This document shows, one piece after another, positions 18,945 through 27,805 of a stretch of DNA of 64,000 nucleotides. Under the pieces are notes generated by a model. That model ran no database searches and was not told where the DNA came from. It saw nothing but the letters and a program-made list of their open reading frames with translations. Source of the DNA: Alphaproteobacteria bacterium (lineage in GTDB: Bacteria > Pseudomonadota > Alphaproteobacteria > Micropepsales > Micropepsaceae); assembly GCA_019247845.1 (NCBI GenBank), contig JAFBAL010000054.1, forward strand, positions 1 through 64,000. Reading direction: 5' to 3'. The stretch's first letter is position 1; each line of letters begins with the position of its first letter. The position numbers were made by a program, and so were the translations under genes.

Positions 18945-20999
18945 TCAAGGATTCCTTGTGAAATCCGGTACCCCCGGATAGGCGTCAACCGTGTCGCCGA
19001 GGGCGGTTTTCAGCGGTTCCAGCCATTCCTCATAGTGGCGCCATTGCTCCACCTGGTCGGTGAAAATGGGGCGGCGCACCTGTTCGGAGCTCGCCGTGCG
19101 CACCGCACGGTCGGTCTCGTAATAGCGCAGGCAGGTCTCCTCGAACGGCAGCCCGCAATAATCCAGCAATGCGCGGATCTGCGTCTCGGGGTCGGCGACC
19201 ATGTCCTCGTAGAACACACGGTGCACGCGGCCGGGCAGGGCGGCATCGAAATGCGCCATCACCTTCGCATAGTCCCGCCAGTAGCGGCCGATGTCGGCCA
19301 GGTCGTAGGCGAAGCCCTGGCCGCGCGCGAAGTGCTGCTTGAAGTTCGAGAAGCAGCACGCCATGGGGTTGCGGCGCGCATCGACGATCTTCGCATTGGG
19401 CAGGATCAGGTGGATGAAGCCCAGGTGCAGGAAATTGTTGGGCATCTTGTCGACGAAGAAGGGGCGGCCCGATTTGCGCTGCACGGAAGCCCGGCGCAGA
19501 TATTCCTCGCCGAGCTCGCGCAGGCGTTCCGGCGCGAGCTTCTCGAATACCAGCGGATAGTCGATGCCGGGGCGGTTGACCTTGCGGCCCTCCAGCCCGC
19601 GCGCGATGGCGTGGATGTCGGGCAGCTCCATCGTGCCTTCGACCATGGAATGGCTCGCCAGGATCTGCTCGATCAGCGTCGAGCCGGAACGCGGCAGGCT
19701 GACGACGAAGATCGGATCGGGCGCCGGCGAGCCCCAGCCTTCGCGCGACTTGAGGAAGGCGGGCGAGAACACCTCGATCGTGCGCGCGACATGCTCGCCG
19801 ATCGTGGCGGCGTCGTAGCGCAGATCCTTGCGGCGCAGCGCATTGCCCTGGGCATAATGCTCGAACGACGCCTCGTACTCGCCCTTGTCCTCCAGCGCCT
19901 TGCCGAGCGCGAAGTGCAGGTGATAGCGGTCCTCGTCGGCGATGTCGCCGCGCGCCAGTTGCGCCTGCATCGCCGCGACCTCGTCGTCGGTGAAGCGGAA
20001 GGTCTTCAGGTTCGCCATGCTCCAATAGGCTTCGCCCAGGCTGGGCAGCATGGCGATGGATTTGCGGTAGCAGGCGAGGCTGTCCTCGGTGCGGCCCACG
20101 GTCTTCAGGCAGTGCGCATAGCTCATCCAGGCCTTGGGCAACTCGGGATGCTCCTTCAGCAGCGCCTCGTAGCTTTCGATGGCGCGCGGATATTCGCCGA
20201 TGCGCACCAGCGCCGCGGATTTGAGCGCGCGATAGCTGGGATTGGCGGGATCGTCGGCCAAGAGCTTGTCGGTCTCGGCCACGGCCTCGAGCGACTTCAT
20301 CTGCTTGTGCAGCACCATCGCATAGTTGTGGCGCGCGGCGGCGAAGGCGGGGTTGAGCTCGAGCGCGCGGGCGAGCAGGTTCTCGGCGTCCTCGTATGCG
20401 CCCAGCCGCGCGCCGGTCTCGGCCAGCATGCGGATCGCCGCGACGTCGTTGGGGCTGTCTTTCAGGAATTCGCGCAGCAGCCGCTCGGCGACGGCGAGGC
20501 GGTTCTCGACCAGCGCGGTCGCGGCCTCGATCAGCTTGGGCTCGTGCACCGATGCCTTGATGTTGAGCGCATAGGCGGTGTCGGCGCCCGCCGTGTCGCC
20601 GATGAGCACGAGCTGGTCGCCGAGCTTGCGCCAGGCATGGGCGTTTTGGGGCTGAAGCTCGGTCGCGCGCTTGAGCGCCTTGATCGCGCCCTTGCTGTCG
20701 CCCAGCGCGGCCAGCACTTCGCCCAGCGCGTGATGCGTCGCGGCCGCGTTGGGATGCGCCTTGGCGAGGGGCTCGAGAATTTCGCGCGCACCCTGGATGT
20801 TGCCTTGCGCGAGACGCGCCCGCGCCAGCAGCAAAAGCGCGTGCGGCTGGCCGGGCACGACTTTGAGGATCTCGCCCACCTGCTGCTCGGCAAGCTTGGG
20901 ATCGCGCGCGAGCAGCGCGCTGGCGTGGTCGAGGGCGGTCGCGAGGTTGCCGGTCGGTTCCGTGCCGCGGGTCGCTTCCGTGTTGCCGGTCGGTTCCAT
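18945..20999 (-). CDS. TPR-repeat sulfotransferase family protein
   Basis: The 684-aa protein has about eleven TPR units in the first 400 residues, then a sulfotransferase domain. The PAPS 5'-phosphosulfate loop is visible as FVVSLPRSGSTLIEQIL with SHSMVEGTMELPDI after it, and the 3'-phosphate site as ARRNPMACCFSNFKQ. This family transfers sulfate from PAPS or, in some members, acts on peptide tyrosines or glycans. I start at ATG 20999; it shares one base with the stop of the FAD oxidoreductase gene (TGATG), showing coupled translation. No signal peptide is seen, so it acts in the cytoplasm. Confidence 0.9.
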   Translation of the reverse strand: MEPTGNTEATRGTEPTGNLATALDHASALLARDPKLAEQQVGEILKVVPGQPHALLLLARARLAQGNIQGAREILEPLAKAHPNAAATHHALGEVLAALGDSKGAIKALKRATELQPQNAHAWRKLGDQLVLIGDTAGADTAYALNIKASVHEPKLIEAATALVENRLAVAERLLREFLKDSPNDVAAIRMLAETGARLGAYEDAENLLARALELNPAFAAARHNYAMVLHKQMKSLEAVAETDKLLADDPANPSYRALKSAALVRIGEYPRAIESYEALLKEHPELPKAWMSYAHCLKTVGRTEDSLACYRKSIAMLPSLGEAYWSMANLKTFRFTDDEVAAMQAQLARGDIADEDRYHLHFALGKALEDKGEYEASFEHYAQGNALRRKDLRYDAATIGEHVARTIEVFSPAFLKSREGWGSPAPDPIFVVSLPRSGSTLIEQILASHSMVEGTMELPDIHAIARGLEGRKVNRPGIDYPLVFEKLAPERLRELGEEYLRRASVQRKSGRPFFVDKMPNNFLHLGFIHLILPNAKIVDARRNPMACCFSNFKQHFARGQGFAYDLADIGRYWRDYAKVMAHFDAALPGRVHRVFYEDMVADPETQIRALLDYCGLPFEETCLRYYETDRAVRTASSEQVRRPIFTDQVEQWRHYEEWLEPLKTALGDTVDAYPGVPDFTRNP

Positions 21000-22600
21000 C
21001 AGTGCACGCGCCTGCGCCGGTCCTTCAAGATCTCGCGCGCCGCATTGTGGCCCGGCGCGCCGCTGACGCCGCCGCCGGGATGGGTGCCCGAGCCGCACAT
21101 ATAAAGTCCTTTCACAGGCGCGCGATAGTTGCCGTGTCCGAGCACGGGCCTAGCCGAGTAAAGCTGATCGAGCGTGAGCGCGCCATGCATGATGTCGCCG
21201 CCGACGAGGCCGAAGGTGCGCTCGAGATCGAGCGGCGAAAGAATTTGGCGGCCGAGCACCGAAGCTTTGAAGCCCGGTGCCATCCTGTCGACGGTCTCGA
21301 TCATCAGGTCGGCGACCTCGTCGCGCACGTCGTCCCACGAGCGGCCGTCGGGCAGCTCGGGCGCGACCTGCTGGCAGAACATGCTGGCGACGTGCCGCCC
21401 CGGAGGCGCGAGAGAGTCGTCGAGGGTCGAGGGGATCAGCACCTCGACGATGGGCTCCTTCGACCAGCCGCGCTCGCGCGCCGTGAGATAGGCGCGGTCC
21501 ATGTAGTCGAGGCTCGGCGCGATGATGATTCCGGCCGTCATGTGATCGCCGTTCTCGGGCTTGCAGGTGAATCTGGGCAGCTCGGACAGCGCGACGTTCA
21601 TGCGGAAGGTGCCGGAGCCGACGCGATAGCGCTCGATGCGCTCGCGGAAATCGTTCGGCAGCGCGCCCTTGTCCATCAGCTTCAGGTACAGGAGCTTCGG
21701 GTTCAGGTTCGAGACGACGATGGGGGCGCGGAACACCTCGCCGCTCTGCGTCGCGACGCCGACGGCGCGGCCGTTCTCCAGGATCACTTCCTTGACGGCC
21801 GCGTTCAGGCGGATGTCGACGCCGTGGGCGGCGCAGGCCTTGGCCATCGCCTGCGTGATCGCGCCCATGCCGCCGATGGCGTGGCCCCAGGCGCCCTTCT
21901 TGCCGTTCACCTCGCCGACGACGTGATGCAGCAGCACGTAGCCCGAGCCGGGCGTATAGGGACTGGCGTAGTTGCCGACGACGCCGTCGAAGCCGTAGGC
22001 CGCCTTGATCGGCGCGCTCTCGAACCAGCCGTTCAGGTAGTCGCCCGCCGATTGGGAGAACAGCGCCAGCAGATCGCGCCGCGCCGGCATGGAGAGCTTC
22101 GCGAACGGGCTGCCCTGGCCGGCGGCTTTCAGCATCTCGGGGATCGCGCTCATCCAGCCGCCTTCGACGACGTTGGGCGGTGTCTCAAGCATCAGCCCGC
22201 GCACCACGTCGGCGATCTCGCTCAAGCGGTCGTTGTAGGGGCCGAGCGTCTCGGCGTCCTTGTTCGAGAACTTGGCGACGCTCTCCTTGGTGCGCGCGCC
22301 GCCGGTCTCCAGATAGTCGCGGTCGTTCAGGGGCAGGAAGTTCTGCAGCCGCCGCTCGACGACGCGCAGGCCGTTCGCGGCCAGATCCATGTCGGCGATG
22401 ATCTTCGGGTTGAGCAACGAGACGGTGTAGCTCGCCACCGAGTTGCGGAAGCCCGGATGGAATTCCTCCGTCACCGCCGCGCCGCCGACGACGCCGCGCC
22501 GCTCCAGCACGGTCACCTTCAGGCCCGCGCGCGCCAGATAGAACGCACAGACCAGGCCGTTATGCCCGCCGCCGATGATGACCGCGTCCGAAGTGTTCAT
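20999..22600 (-). CDS. NAD(P)/FAD-dependent oxidoreductase, phytoene-desaturase/PYROXD2-like
   Basis: A 533-aa flavoprotein beginning MNTSDAVIIGGGHNGLVCAFYLARAGLKVTVLE, a classic dinucleotide-binding fold with the GGGHNGL variant typical of this family. A second FAD motif near the C terminus, GLYMCGSGTHPGGGVSGAPGHNAA, is the carotenoid-desaturase signature. The track start lies four codons earlier. The substrate is unknown; related proteins are annotated as phytoene dehydrogenase-like, but no crtB or other carotenoid gene is nearby. It is the first gene of the unit with the TPR-sulfotransferase and TonB receptor. Confidence 0.88.
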   Translation of the reverse strand: MNTSDAVIIGGGHNGLVCAFYLARAGLKVTVLERRGVVGGAAVTEEFHPGFRNSVASYTVSLLNPKIIADMDLAANGLRVVERRLQNFLPLNDRDYLETGGARTKESVAKFSNKDAETLGPYNDRLSEIADVVRGLMLETPPNVVEGGWMSAIPEMLKAAGQGSPFAKLSMPARRDLLALFSQSAGDYLNGWFESAPIKAAYGFDGVVGNYASPYTPGSGYVLLHHVVGEVNGKKGAWGHAIGGMGAITQAMAKACAAHGVDIRLNAAVKEVILENGRAVGVATQSGEVFRAPIVVSNLNPKLLYLKLMDKGALPNDFRERIERYRVGSGTFRMNVALSELPRFTCKPENGDHMTAGIIIAPSLDYMDRAYLTARERGWSKEPIVEVLIPSTLDDSLAPPGRHVASMFCQQVAPELPDGRSWDDVRDEVADLMIETVDRMAPGFKASVLGRQILSPLDLERTFGLVGGDIMHGALTLDQLYSARPVLGHGNYRAPVKGLYMCGSGTHPGGGVSGAPGHNAAREILKDRRRRVH

Positions 22601-22637
22601 GCCACGCACCACGCCGATGCCGCCGCGTTCGCCGTCT

Positions 22638-23408
22638 TCATTTCACGCACCAATCCAATCCGTCCGTGGCCACGCTGTTGGCCTGCCCGCGCAGATGCGC
22701 CGAGCGGCCGGCAACGTAGCGTCCCGGACGGTCGGCGCGCCAGTGGTCGGGGTTGGGCAAAACCGCCGCAAGCCGCGCCGCCTGCGCCCTGGTCAGATGC
22801 GCCGCGTCGGTGCCGAAATAGCTCTGCGCCGCGGCCTCGGCGCCGTAGTTGCCGTGACCCCAGTCGACCAGGTTCAGATAGGCGGTCAGGATGCGTTTCT
22901 TGGGCCAGAGGAACTCGATCAGCACCGTCAGATAGGCCTCGACGCCCTTGCGCACCCAGCTGCGCGCCGAGACCAGGAACAAGGTGCGCGCGGTCTGCTG
23001 GCTGATGGTGCTGGCGCCGCGCAACTGCTTCCTGGGGTGGCGCTCGTGATCGGCAAAGGCCTTCTCGATGCCTTTCCAATCGAAGCCGTGATGGGTGCAG
23101 AAGTTCTGGTCCTCGGCGCCGATCACCGCGCGGCCGAGCACCGGCGCGATCTCGTCATAGGAGCGCCAGGAGTAGCGCACCGGCTGCAAGGTCACCGCGT
23201 CCAGCGCCATCTGCGGCGTGAACGGGATCGGCACGAAGCGGAAGATCAGAAGCAGGATCACCGGCGCGGGAAAGAGGAAGAAGAACAGCACCGCGAGGCC
23301 GCGCCTGATCCACGGCGTGCGGCCGTCGGCGCGATGCCAGAGCGCGCGCCACGTCGCGTGCCACTGGCGGCCGAGCCATGCTCCCGTGTCCCGAATCCAT
23401 TGCCCCAT
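22638..23408 (-). CDS. mtgA: Monofunctional biosynthetic peptidoglycan transglycosylase
   Basis: Polymerises lipid II into glycan chains on the periplasmic face of the inner membrane. The GT51 motifs are clear: VIGAEDQNFCTHHGFDW with the catalytic Glu, RGASTISQQTARTLFL, and KKRILTAYLNLVDWGHGNYGAEAAAQSYFG. One N-terminal membrane anchor (LAVLFFFLFPAPVILLLIF) precedes it and no transpeptidase domain follows, so it is MtgA rather than a class A PBP. I prefer the ATG at 23408; the track uses 23417. Confidence 0.94.
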   Translation of the reverse strand: MGQWIRDTGAWLGRQWHATWRALWHRADGRTPWIRRGLAVLFFFLFPAPVILLLIFRFVPIPFTPQMALDAVTLQPVRYSWRSYDEIAPVLGRAVIGAEDQNFCTHHGFDWKGIEKAFADHERHPRKQLRGASTISQQTARTLFLVSARSWVRKGVEAYLTVLIEFLWPKKRILTAYLNLVDWGHGNYGAEAAAQSYFGTDAAHLTRAQAARLAAVLPNPDHWRADRPGRYVAGRSAHLRGQANSVATDGLDWCVK

Positions 23409-23525
23409 CCGGCGCACATTACATCCGGGCGGGGGAGGCGGAAACGAACTCTACCTGAAGAGGAGCTTCTATCAATTCATCCAAAGCGGGACTAAGCTCG
23501 CGGGGTTTGCAAGGAGGGGCATATC

Positions 23526-24131
23526 ATGTGCGAACACGATCATGATCACGATCATTCCACCAAGCTCGACCGGCGCGGCTTCGGCAAGCTGATCCTGGCC
23601 GGAGCGGCGGCCGGCGCGGCATCGGGCATCATGCCGGTCACGGCCGAGGCGGCCGCGACGTGCCCGACCGTCACGCCGGTTCCCGTGCTCGGGGCGATGT
23701 GCATCGACTACCGGTTGCCGAGCGCGGGCATCAGGTTTTTCGACAGCCATATCGGCGTCAAGAAATACGACATCGTGGCGCTGGCCGGCGGGGCGCTCGC
23801 CTGCGGCTCGGAAAATGCCTTCAAGAAGACGGTCGACGCCTTCTACGAGCAGGTCCATGCGGCTTGGACCTTGCACCGGATACAGAGGGTCGTGTTCCTC
23901 GACCACATGGGCTGTGGCGCCTACAAGGTCGAGTTCAACGGCGGCTGCGATTTCACCCCGCCGGGCAAGGAGTACGACTACCACCTTCAGGTGAAGGACC
24001 ACGTCATCGCGGAGTTCCCCACGCGCACCCGGGACATGGGCCTTCCGCCCATCGGCCTCGATTTCTGGATATTCATGAATCCCGACGCCCCCGTGGCGAG
24101 GCCTCTCGAGCCCATAAAGCTGCACAAGTAG
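23526..24131 (+). CDS. Tat-exported beta-carbonic-anhydrase-like protein
   Basis: A 201-aa protein with a strong AAGGAGG ribosome site eight bases before its ATG. The N terminus is His-rich (MCEHDHDHDH), followed by a twin-arginine signal (DRRGFGKLILAGAAAGAASG). The mature part has two motifs of the beta-carbonic-anhydrase zinc site: CIDYR (CxDxR) and DHMGCGAYKVEF (HxxC). The spacing and the hydrophobic VALAGG strand between them fit a CA fold, but the family assignment is by motif only. If active it would hydrate CO2 in the periplasm, an uncommon site for beta-class enzymes. The DHDHDH start could bind zinc. Confidence 0.68.
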   Translation: MCEHDHDHDHSTKLDRRGFGKLILAGAAAGAASGIMPVTAEAAATCPTVTPVPVLGAMCIDYRLPSAGIRFFDSHIGVKKYDIVALAGGALACGSENAFKKTVDAFYEQVHAAWTLHRIQRVVFLDHMGCGAYKVEFNGGCDFTPPGKEYDYHLQVKDHVIAEFPTRTRDMGLPPIGLDFWIFMNPDAPVARPLEPIKLHK

Positions 24132-24163
24132 TATAAGAGCGGGCCGTCGAATCCGAGGTCCGC

Positions 24164-25372
24164 TTGCACCGTGCTGGGTTGATTGTCGTCGTGGTGGCCG
24201 CGTGTACGCGCGCGGCCGCGCACGACATGTCGGGCATGGACATGTCGCACATGGACATGTCGCACGCGGACATGTCCGGGATGGACATGGGCACCGGCCT
24301 GCTCGGCGCCTATCCCATGACGCGCGACGCCTCGGGCACGAGCTGGCAGCCCGACGCGGCGCCGCATCATGCGCTGCACGAAGAGGTCGGCGGCTGGGAG
24401 CTGATGGCGCATGCCGCGCTCGACCTCGTCTACGACAGCCAGAGCGACGGCGGCGACACGCAATGGTTCGTCGAAGGCATGGCGATGGGTGAGGCGCGAC
24501 GGTCGCTGGGCGACGGCGACATGCTGGCCTTCCGCGCGATGCTGAGCCCCGATCCGTTCATGGGCCGCCGCGGCTATCCGCTGCTGCTGGCCTCGGGTGA
24601 GACCGCCGACGGCAGGACGCCGCTCGTCGACCGCCAGCATCCGCACGACCTGGTGATGGAGCTCGCCGCAACCTACAACCATGCGCTGTCGGCCAAGGAC
24701 AGTCTGTTCGTCTATGCCGGCTATCCCGGCGAGCCGGCGCTCGGCCCGACCGCGTTCCTGCATCGCGCGTCCGGCATGGACATCCCGGAAGCGCCGATCG
24801 GCCATCATTGGCTGGATTCCACGCACATCACCTTCGGCGTCGCGACCGCCGGGTTCGTGCATGACGACTGGAAGCTCGAGGTCTCGCGCTTCACCGGCCG
24901 CGAGCCGGACCAGGACCGTTTCGATTTCGACGAGGCGCGCTTCGACTCGACGTCGGCGCGGCTCAGCTGGAATCCGGACGCGCATTGGTCGCTGCAGGCA
25001 TCGTGGGGTTACTTGAAAAGCCCCGAGCAACTCCAGCCGGCGCAGAACGAAGTCCGCTATACGGCGAGCGCGCAATATGTCGACGGGCCCTTCGCGGCCA
25101 CGCTGGCCTGGGGGCACAAGCTCGACAGCGATGCGGTGCTGCTGGAGGGTGAATACAGGCCCGACGAGCGCTGGACGCTGTTCCTGCGCGCGGAATCCCT
25201 GCGCAACAGCGAGGAATTCGGCGACGCGCAGAAGATCGCGCCTGGCGCGATCTACGACATTCCGTTCGGCGAGCACGCCGTGGTCGGGCTCGGCGCCTTA
25301 TACGATTTCGACTTCGCACGCGGAATTGATCCGCACGGCGCGATGGTCTTCACCCGGTTTGCTTTGCGTTAA
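24164..25372 (+). CDS. Met/His-rich probable metal-associated outer-membrane protein
   Basis: A 402-aa protein starting at TTG with GAGG upstream; the leader LHRAGLIVVVVAACTRAAA supports that start. Immediately after it comes a repeated MDMSHMDMSHADMSGMDM stretch, the Met/His pattern seen in copper-resistance proteins such as PcoB/CopB and CopA. The rest has alternating beta-strand character (WSLQASWGYLKSPEQ, RYTASAQYVDGPFAATLAWGHK) and ends in FALR, consistent with an outer-membrane barrel. A copper role is inference from the Met-rich array. It follows the carbonic-anhydrase-like gene by 32 bases, so both may be in one transcript. Confidence 0.7.
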   Translation: MHRAGLIVVVVAACTRAAAHDMSGMDMSHMDMSHADMSGMDMGTGLLGAYPMTRDASGTSWQPDAAPHHALHEEVGGWELMAHAALDLVYDSQSDGGDTQWFVEGMAMGEARRSLGDGDMLAFRAMLSPDPFMGRRGYPLLLASGETADGRTPLVDRQHPHDLVMELAATYNHALSAKDSLFVYAGYPGEPALGPTAFLHRASGMDIPEAPIGHHWLDSTHITFGVATAGFVHDDWKLEVSRFTGREPDQDRFDFDEARFDSTSARLSWNPDAHWSLQASWGYLKSPEQLQPAQNEVRYTASAQYVDGPFAATLAWGHKLDSDAVLLEGEYRPDERWTLFLRAESLRNSEEFGDAQKIAPGAIYDIPFGEHAVVGLGALYDFDFARGIDPHGAMVFTRFALR

Positions 25373-25414
25373 CCGGGACGCGCGAGACTGTGCTCGTATA
25401 GGTGGAGGGTCCCT

Positions 25415-25897
25415 ATGACCCAAACCGCAACCGCCCAATCGCGTCCGCGCACCGCGATCGCGCTCGAAGCGCTCGAGAACCCGCTGGTGCTGAAGGGCCT
25501 CGCCGCATGGAAGAGCGCGCGGGGCGCGCGTCGCATGCCGGCCAAGGCCGATCTGACGCCGCGCGCGATGATGGAGTTCCTGAAGCACACCGCGCTGCTG
25601 CGCGTGCTCGACGGCGGCGAGGAGTTCGTCTTCCGCGTGGTCGGCGACCAGATCGCGGTGCAGCAGGGCGCGCCCGTCGCGGGCAAGACCATGGCCGAGA
25701 TCGACGCGATGCTGCCCGGCCACGGCACGGTGCTCAAACGCATCTATCAGGGCGTGATGACGGCGGGCGTGCCGCTCGCGTTCCGCGGCTGGTACCTGCG
25801 CCCGGCCGACCGGCATCCGTTCTGCCACGAGGTGGTGATCCTGCCCGTGGCCGACGACGGCGAGACCATCGATCATCTCTTCGTGGTGGCGGCGTGA
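25415..25897 (+). CDS. PAS_5-domain protein, copy 1
   Basis: A 160-aa single-domain protein of the PAS_5 type, an alphaproteobacterial sensory family. Diagnostic features are an opening WKSARGARRMPAKADLTPRAM segment, the strand pair FVFRVVGDQIA and the C-terminal RHPFCHEVVILPVADDGETIDHL block. There is no output domain, so it presumably signals through a partner or serves as a flavin- or small-molecule-binding module. Its stop TGA overlaps the ATG of the next gene by one base. The two genes are tandem paralogs. Confidence 0.8.
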   Translation: MTQTATAQSRPRTAIALEALENPLVLKGLAAWKSARGARRMPAKADLTPRAMMEFLKHTALLRVLDGGEEFVFRVVGDQIAVQQGAPVAGKTMAEIDAMLPGHGTVLKRIYQGVMTAGVPLAFRGWYLRPADRHPFCHEVVILPVADDGETIDHLFVVAA

Positions 25898-26433
25898 TGG
25901 ACCGGAACGGCGACCACGACGATCCGGTCCTGACCGCCATGCCGCCGGGCAGGGGCAAGCAGCGGCTGCGCACCGGCATCGACGTCGAGGACTTGAAGCA
26001 CCCGGTGGTGTGCGAGGCGCTTGCCTTGTGGCAAGGCCTGTGCGGCGAGCGCCGCATGCCGCCGCGCTCGAAGGTCACGCCCCGCATGCTGCGCGGGTTC
26101 CTGAAATATGCGGCGCTGATCGAGGTGATCGACCACGGGCGCGACTATCGCTTCCGGGTTTCGGGTGACGCCGTAAATCAGCAACAGGGCATGCCGCTGC
26201 AAGGCATGACCATCGCCGACATCGACGCGCGCGCGCCCGGCTATGGCTCGCATCTGAAGCGCGTTTACGGGCGTTTGCTGCGCCGGCGCGAGCCGCTCGC
26301 CTATCGCGGCATCTATTTCCGCCCCACCGACCGGCACACCTTCAGCCATGAATGCGTGATGCTGCCGCTGGGCGAGGACGGCGAGACGATGGACCATTTC
26401 CTGCTCGTCTCGGTCGACGCCGCCGAGCACTAG
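25897..26433 (+). CDS. PAS_5-domain protein, copy 2
   Basis: A 178-aa paralog of the preceding gene. I start it at ATG 25897, which overlaps the upstream stop (TGATG); the track's longer ORF simply reads back through the first gene. Shared features are WQGLCGERRMPPRSKVTPRML, YRFRVSGDAVNQQQGMPLQGMTI and RHTFSHECVMLPLGEDGETMDHFLL. It has an extra acidic N-terminal tail (MDRNGDHDDP). The tandem arrangement and coupled translation suggest a heterodimer, by inference. Confidence 0.8.
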   Translation: MDRNGDHDDPVLTAMPPGRGKQRLRTGIDVEDLKHPVVCEALALWQGLCGERRMPPRSKVTPRMLRGFLKYAALIEVIDHGRDYRFRVSGDAVNQQQGMPLQGMTIADIDARAPGYGSHLKRVYGRLLRRREPLAYRGIYFRPTDRHTFSHECVMLPLGEDGETMDHFLLVSVDAAEH

Positions 26434-26539
26434 TTTCAAGGCATGACGGAGCGCCGGGCGCGACATGCCGCGCGTCCGTCTTGCGCGGGTCCGGTTCCTG
26501 CGTCGCAATGCCGTCACAGGGGCGACGTCGGAGGTTCGC

Positions 26540-27754
26540 ATGCGTTTGCGTTTTGCGTTTCTGGTATCGGCTGCCTTGTGCGTCCCGGCGAGCGCGGCCG
26601 ATTATCCCGCGCTGTTCGAGGCCACCTGGTCCACGGTCAACGACAATTTCTACGATCCCGGATTCCACGGCGTCGACTGGAAGGCGGTCGGCGCGCGCTA
26701 TCGCGCCAGGCTCGGCACGGTGAAGACCGACAAGGACTTCGACGCGCTCGCCTCGGCGATGCTGGACGAGATCGGCACCTCGCATCTCTACATCGTGGCG
26801 CCCAAGAACTCGCCCGCCTCGGGCGCGGGCATCGGCGTCGAGTTCCGCGAGCTGGGCGGCGAGACCGTCGTCTCTCACGTTTCGCCATTGTCCGACGCGG
26901 GCCTGCGCATTGGTGACAAGCTGCTCACGCCGCGCGACGCGCTGGTGGGCGTGGTGGGAAGCGAGGCAACTGCGCGCGTCGAGGGCTGCGACGGCAAGGT
27001 TCGCGGCGTGAGCGCGCATCGCATCGCCGCGTTCTGGCCGCCGGTGCATCCGGGCTTCGCCTGGTCGCCTGTGAAGCTCGCCGCCGGGCGCAGCATCGGC
27101 TATCTGCGCATCGACCGCTTCGACGACGGCGCCGCGGCGCTGGCCGACCAGGCGATGGCGGAGCTCAAGGACACCAACGGCCTCATCGTGGACATCCGCG
27201 CCAATAGCGGCGGCAATGCCTCGGCGCTCAGGCTCTACAGCTATTTCGGAAGCGGCGCGGCGCCGAGCTTCGCGCTGTTCGCGCGGCCCTATCTCCAGAC
27301 GCTGGGCCATCCGGTGGGCAAGGCAGACGTGCTCGGGCTCCCGAAGACGGTGGGCGCCTATACCAACGAGGCGATCTTTGCGGCGGTGAGGTCGGGCCAA
27401 GGTGCTGCGACCTTCTGGTCGCAGGACTTGGGCGCCAAGCGCTACACCAAGCCCGTGGTCGTGCTGATCGGCGAGGACACCGGCAGCGCCGCGGAGGGAT
27501 TCGGCTGGAGCATGCGCACCGTCCCCGGCGTGACGTTCGTCGGACGGCGCAGCGCCGGCGCGCTGCTCAGTGCCGACCGCTTCGACCTTCCCGGCGGCTG
27601 GACGCTGACCGTGCCTGTCCAGGGCATCTGGGGACCGGACGGCGTCGACTATCGCGACCGCGCGCTCGACCCCGACATTGCCGTCACATGGACGCGCGCC
27701 GACCTGTGCAGCGGACGCGATCCCGACATCGCCGCGGCGCTGAAGCTGCTGTAG
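26540..27754 (+). CDS. S41 family peptidase (C-terminal processing protease-like)
   Basis: An exported serine protease of 404 aa from ATG 26540, with signal peptide MRLRFAFLVSAALCVPASA. It has a helical N-terminal region (WSTVNDNFYDPGFHGVDW, typical of tail-specific and tricorn-core proteases), a PDZ-like stretch (GIGVEFRELGGETVVSHV) and an S41 catalytic domain. The nucleophile lies in VLIGEDTGSAAEGFGWSM and substrate-strand motifs in GLIVDIRANSGGNAS. The N-terminal extension in the track ORF is unlikely to be translated. It is flanked by unrelated genes. Confidence 0.88.
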   Translation: MRLRFAFLVSAALCVPASAADYPALFEATWSTVNDNFYDPGFHGVDWKAVGARYRARLGTVKTDKDFDALASAMLDEIGTSHLYIVAPKNSPASGAGIGVEFRELGGETVVSHVSPLSDAGLRIGDKLLTPRDALVGVVGSEATARVEGCDGKVRGVSAHRIAAFWPPVHPGFAWSPVKLAAGRSIGYLRIDRFDDGAAALADQAMAELKDTNGLIVDIRANSGGNASALRLYSYFGSGAAPSFALFARPYLQTLGHPVGKADVLGLPKTVGAYTNEAIFAAVRSGQGAATFWSQDLGAKRYTKPVVVLIGEDTGSAAEGFGWSMRTVPGVTFVGRRSAGALLSADRFDLPGGWTLTVPVQGIWGPDGVDYRDRALDPDIAVTWTRADLCSGRDPDIAAALKLL

Positions 27755-27805
27755 GTGCTGCTGAAGCTTCTATAGTGTGCGCGCGACTCAAAGGGCGCGG
27801 CGACG

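Noticed and set aside
20999-22600. Carotenoid biosynthesis desaturase
   Set aside because: The fold matches, but no phytoene synthase or other crt gene is in the window and the GGGHNGL start fits the PYROXD2-like group better.
21002-23005. 667-aa plus-strand ORF
   Set aside because: Antisense to the FAD oxidoreductase and mtgA, both firmly identified.
24224-24294. Short repeated ATGGACATGTCG units looked at as a CRISPR or minisatellite
   Set aside because: They encode the in-frame Met/His array and are too short and irregular for a CRISPR; no cas genes are present.
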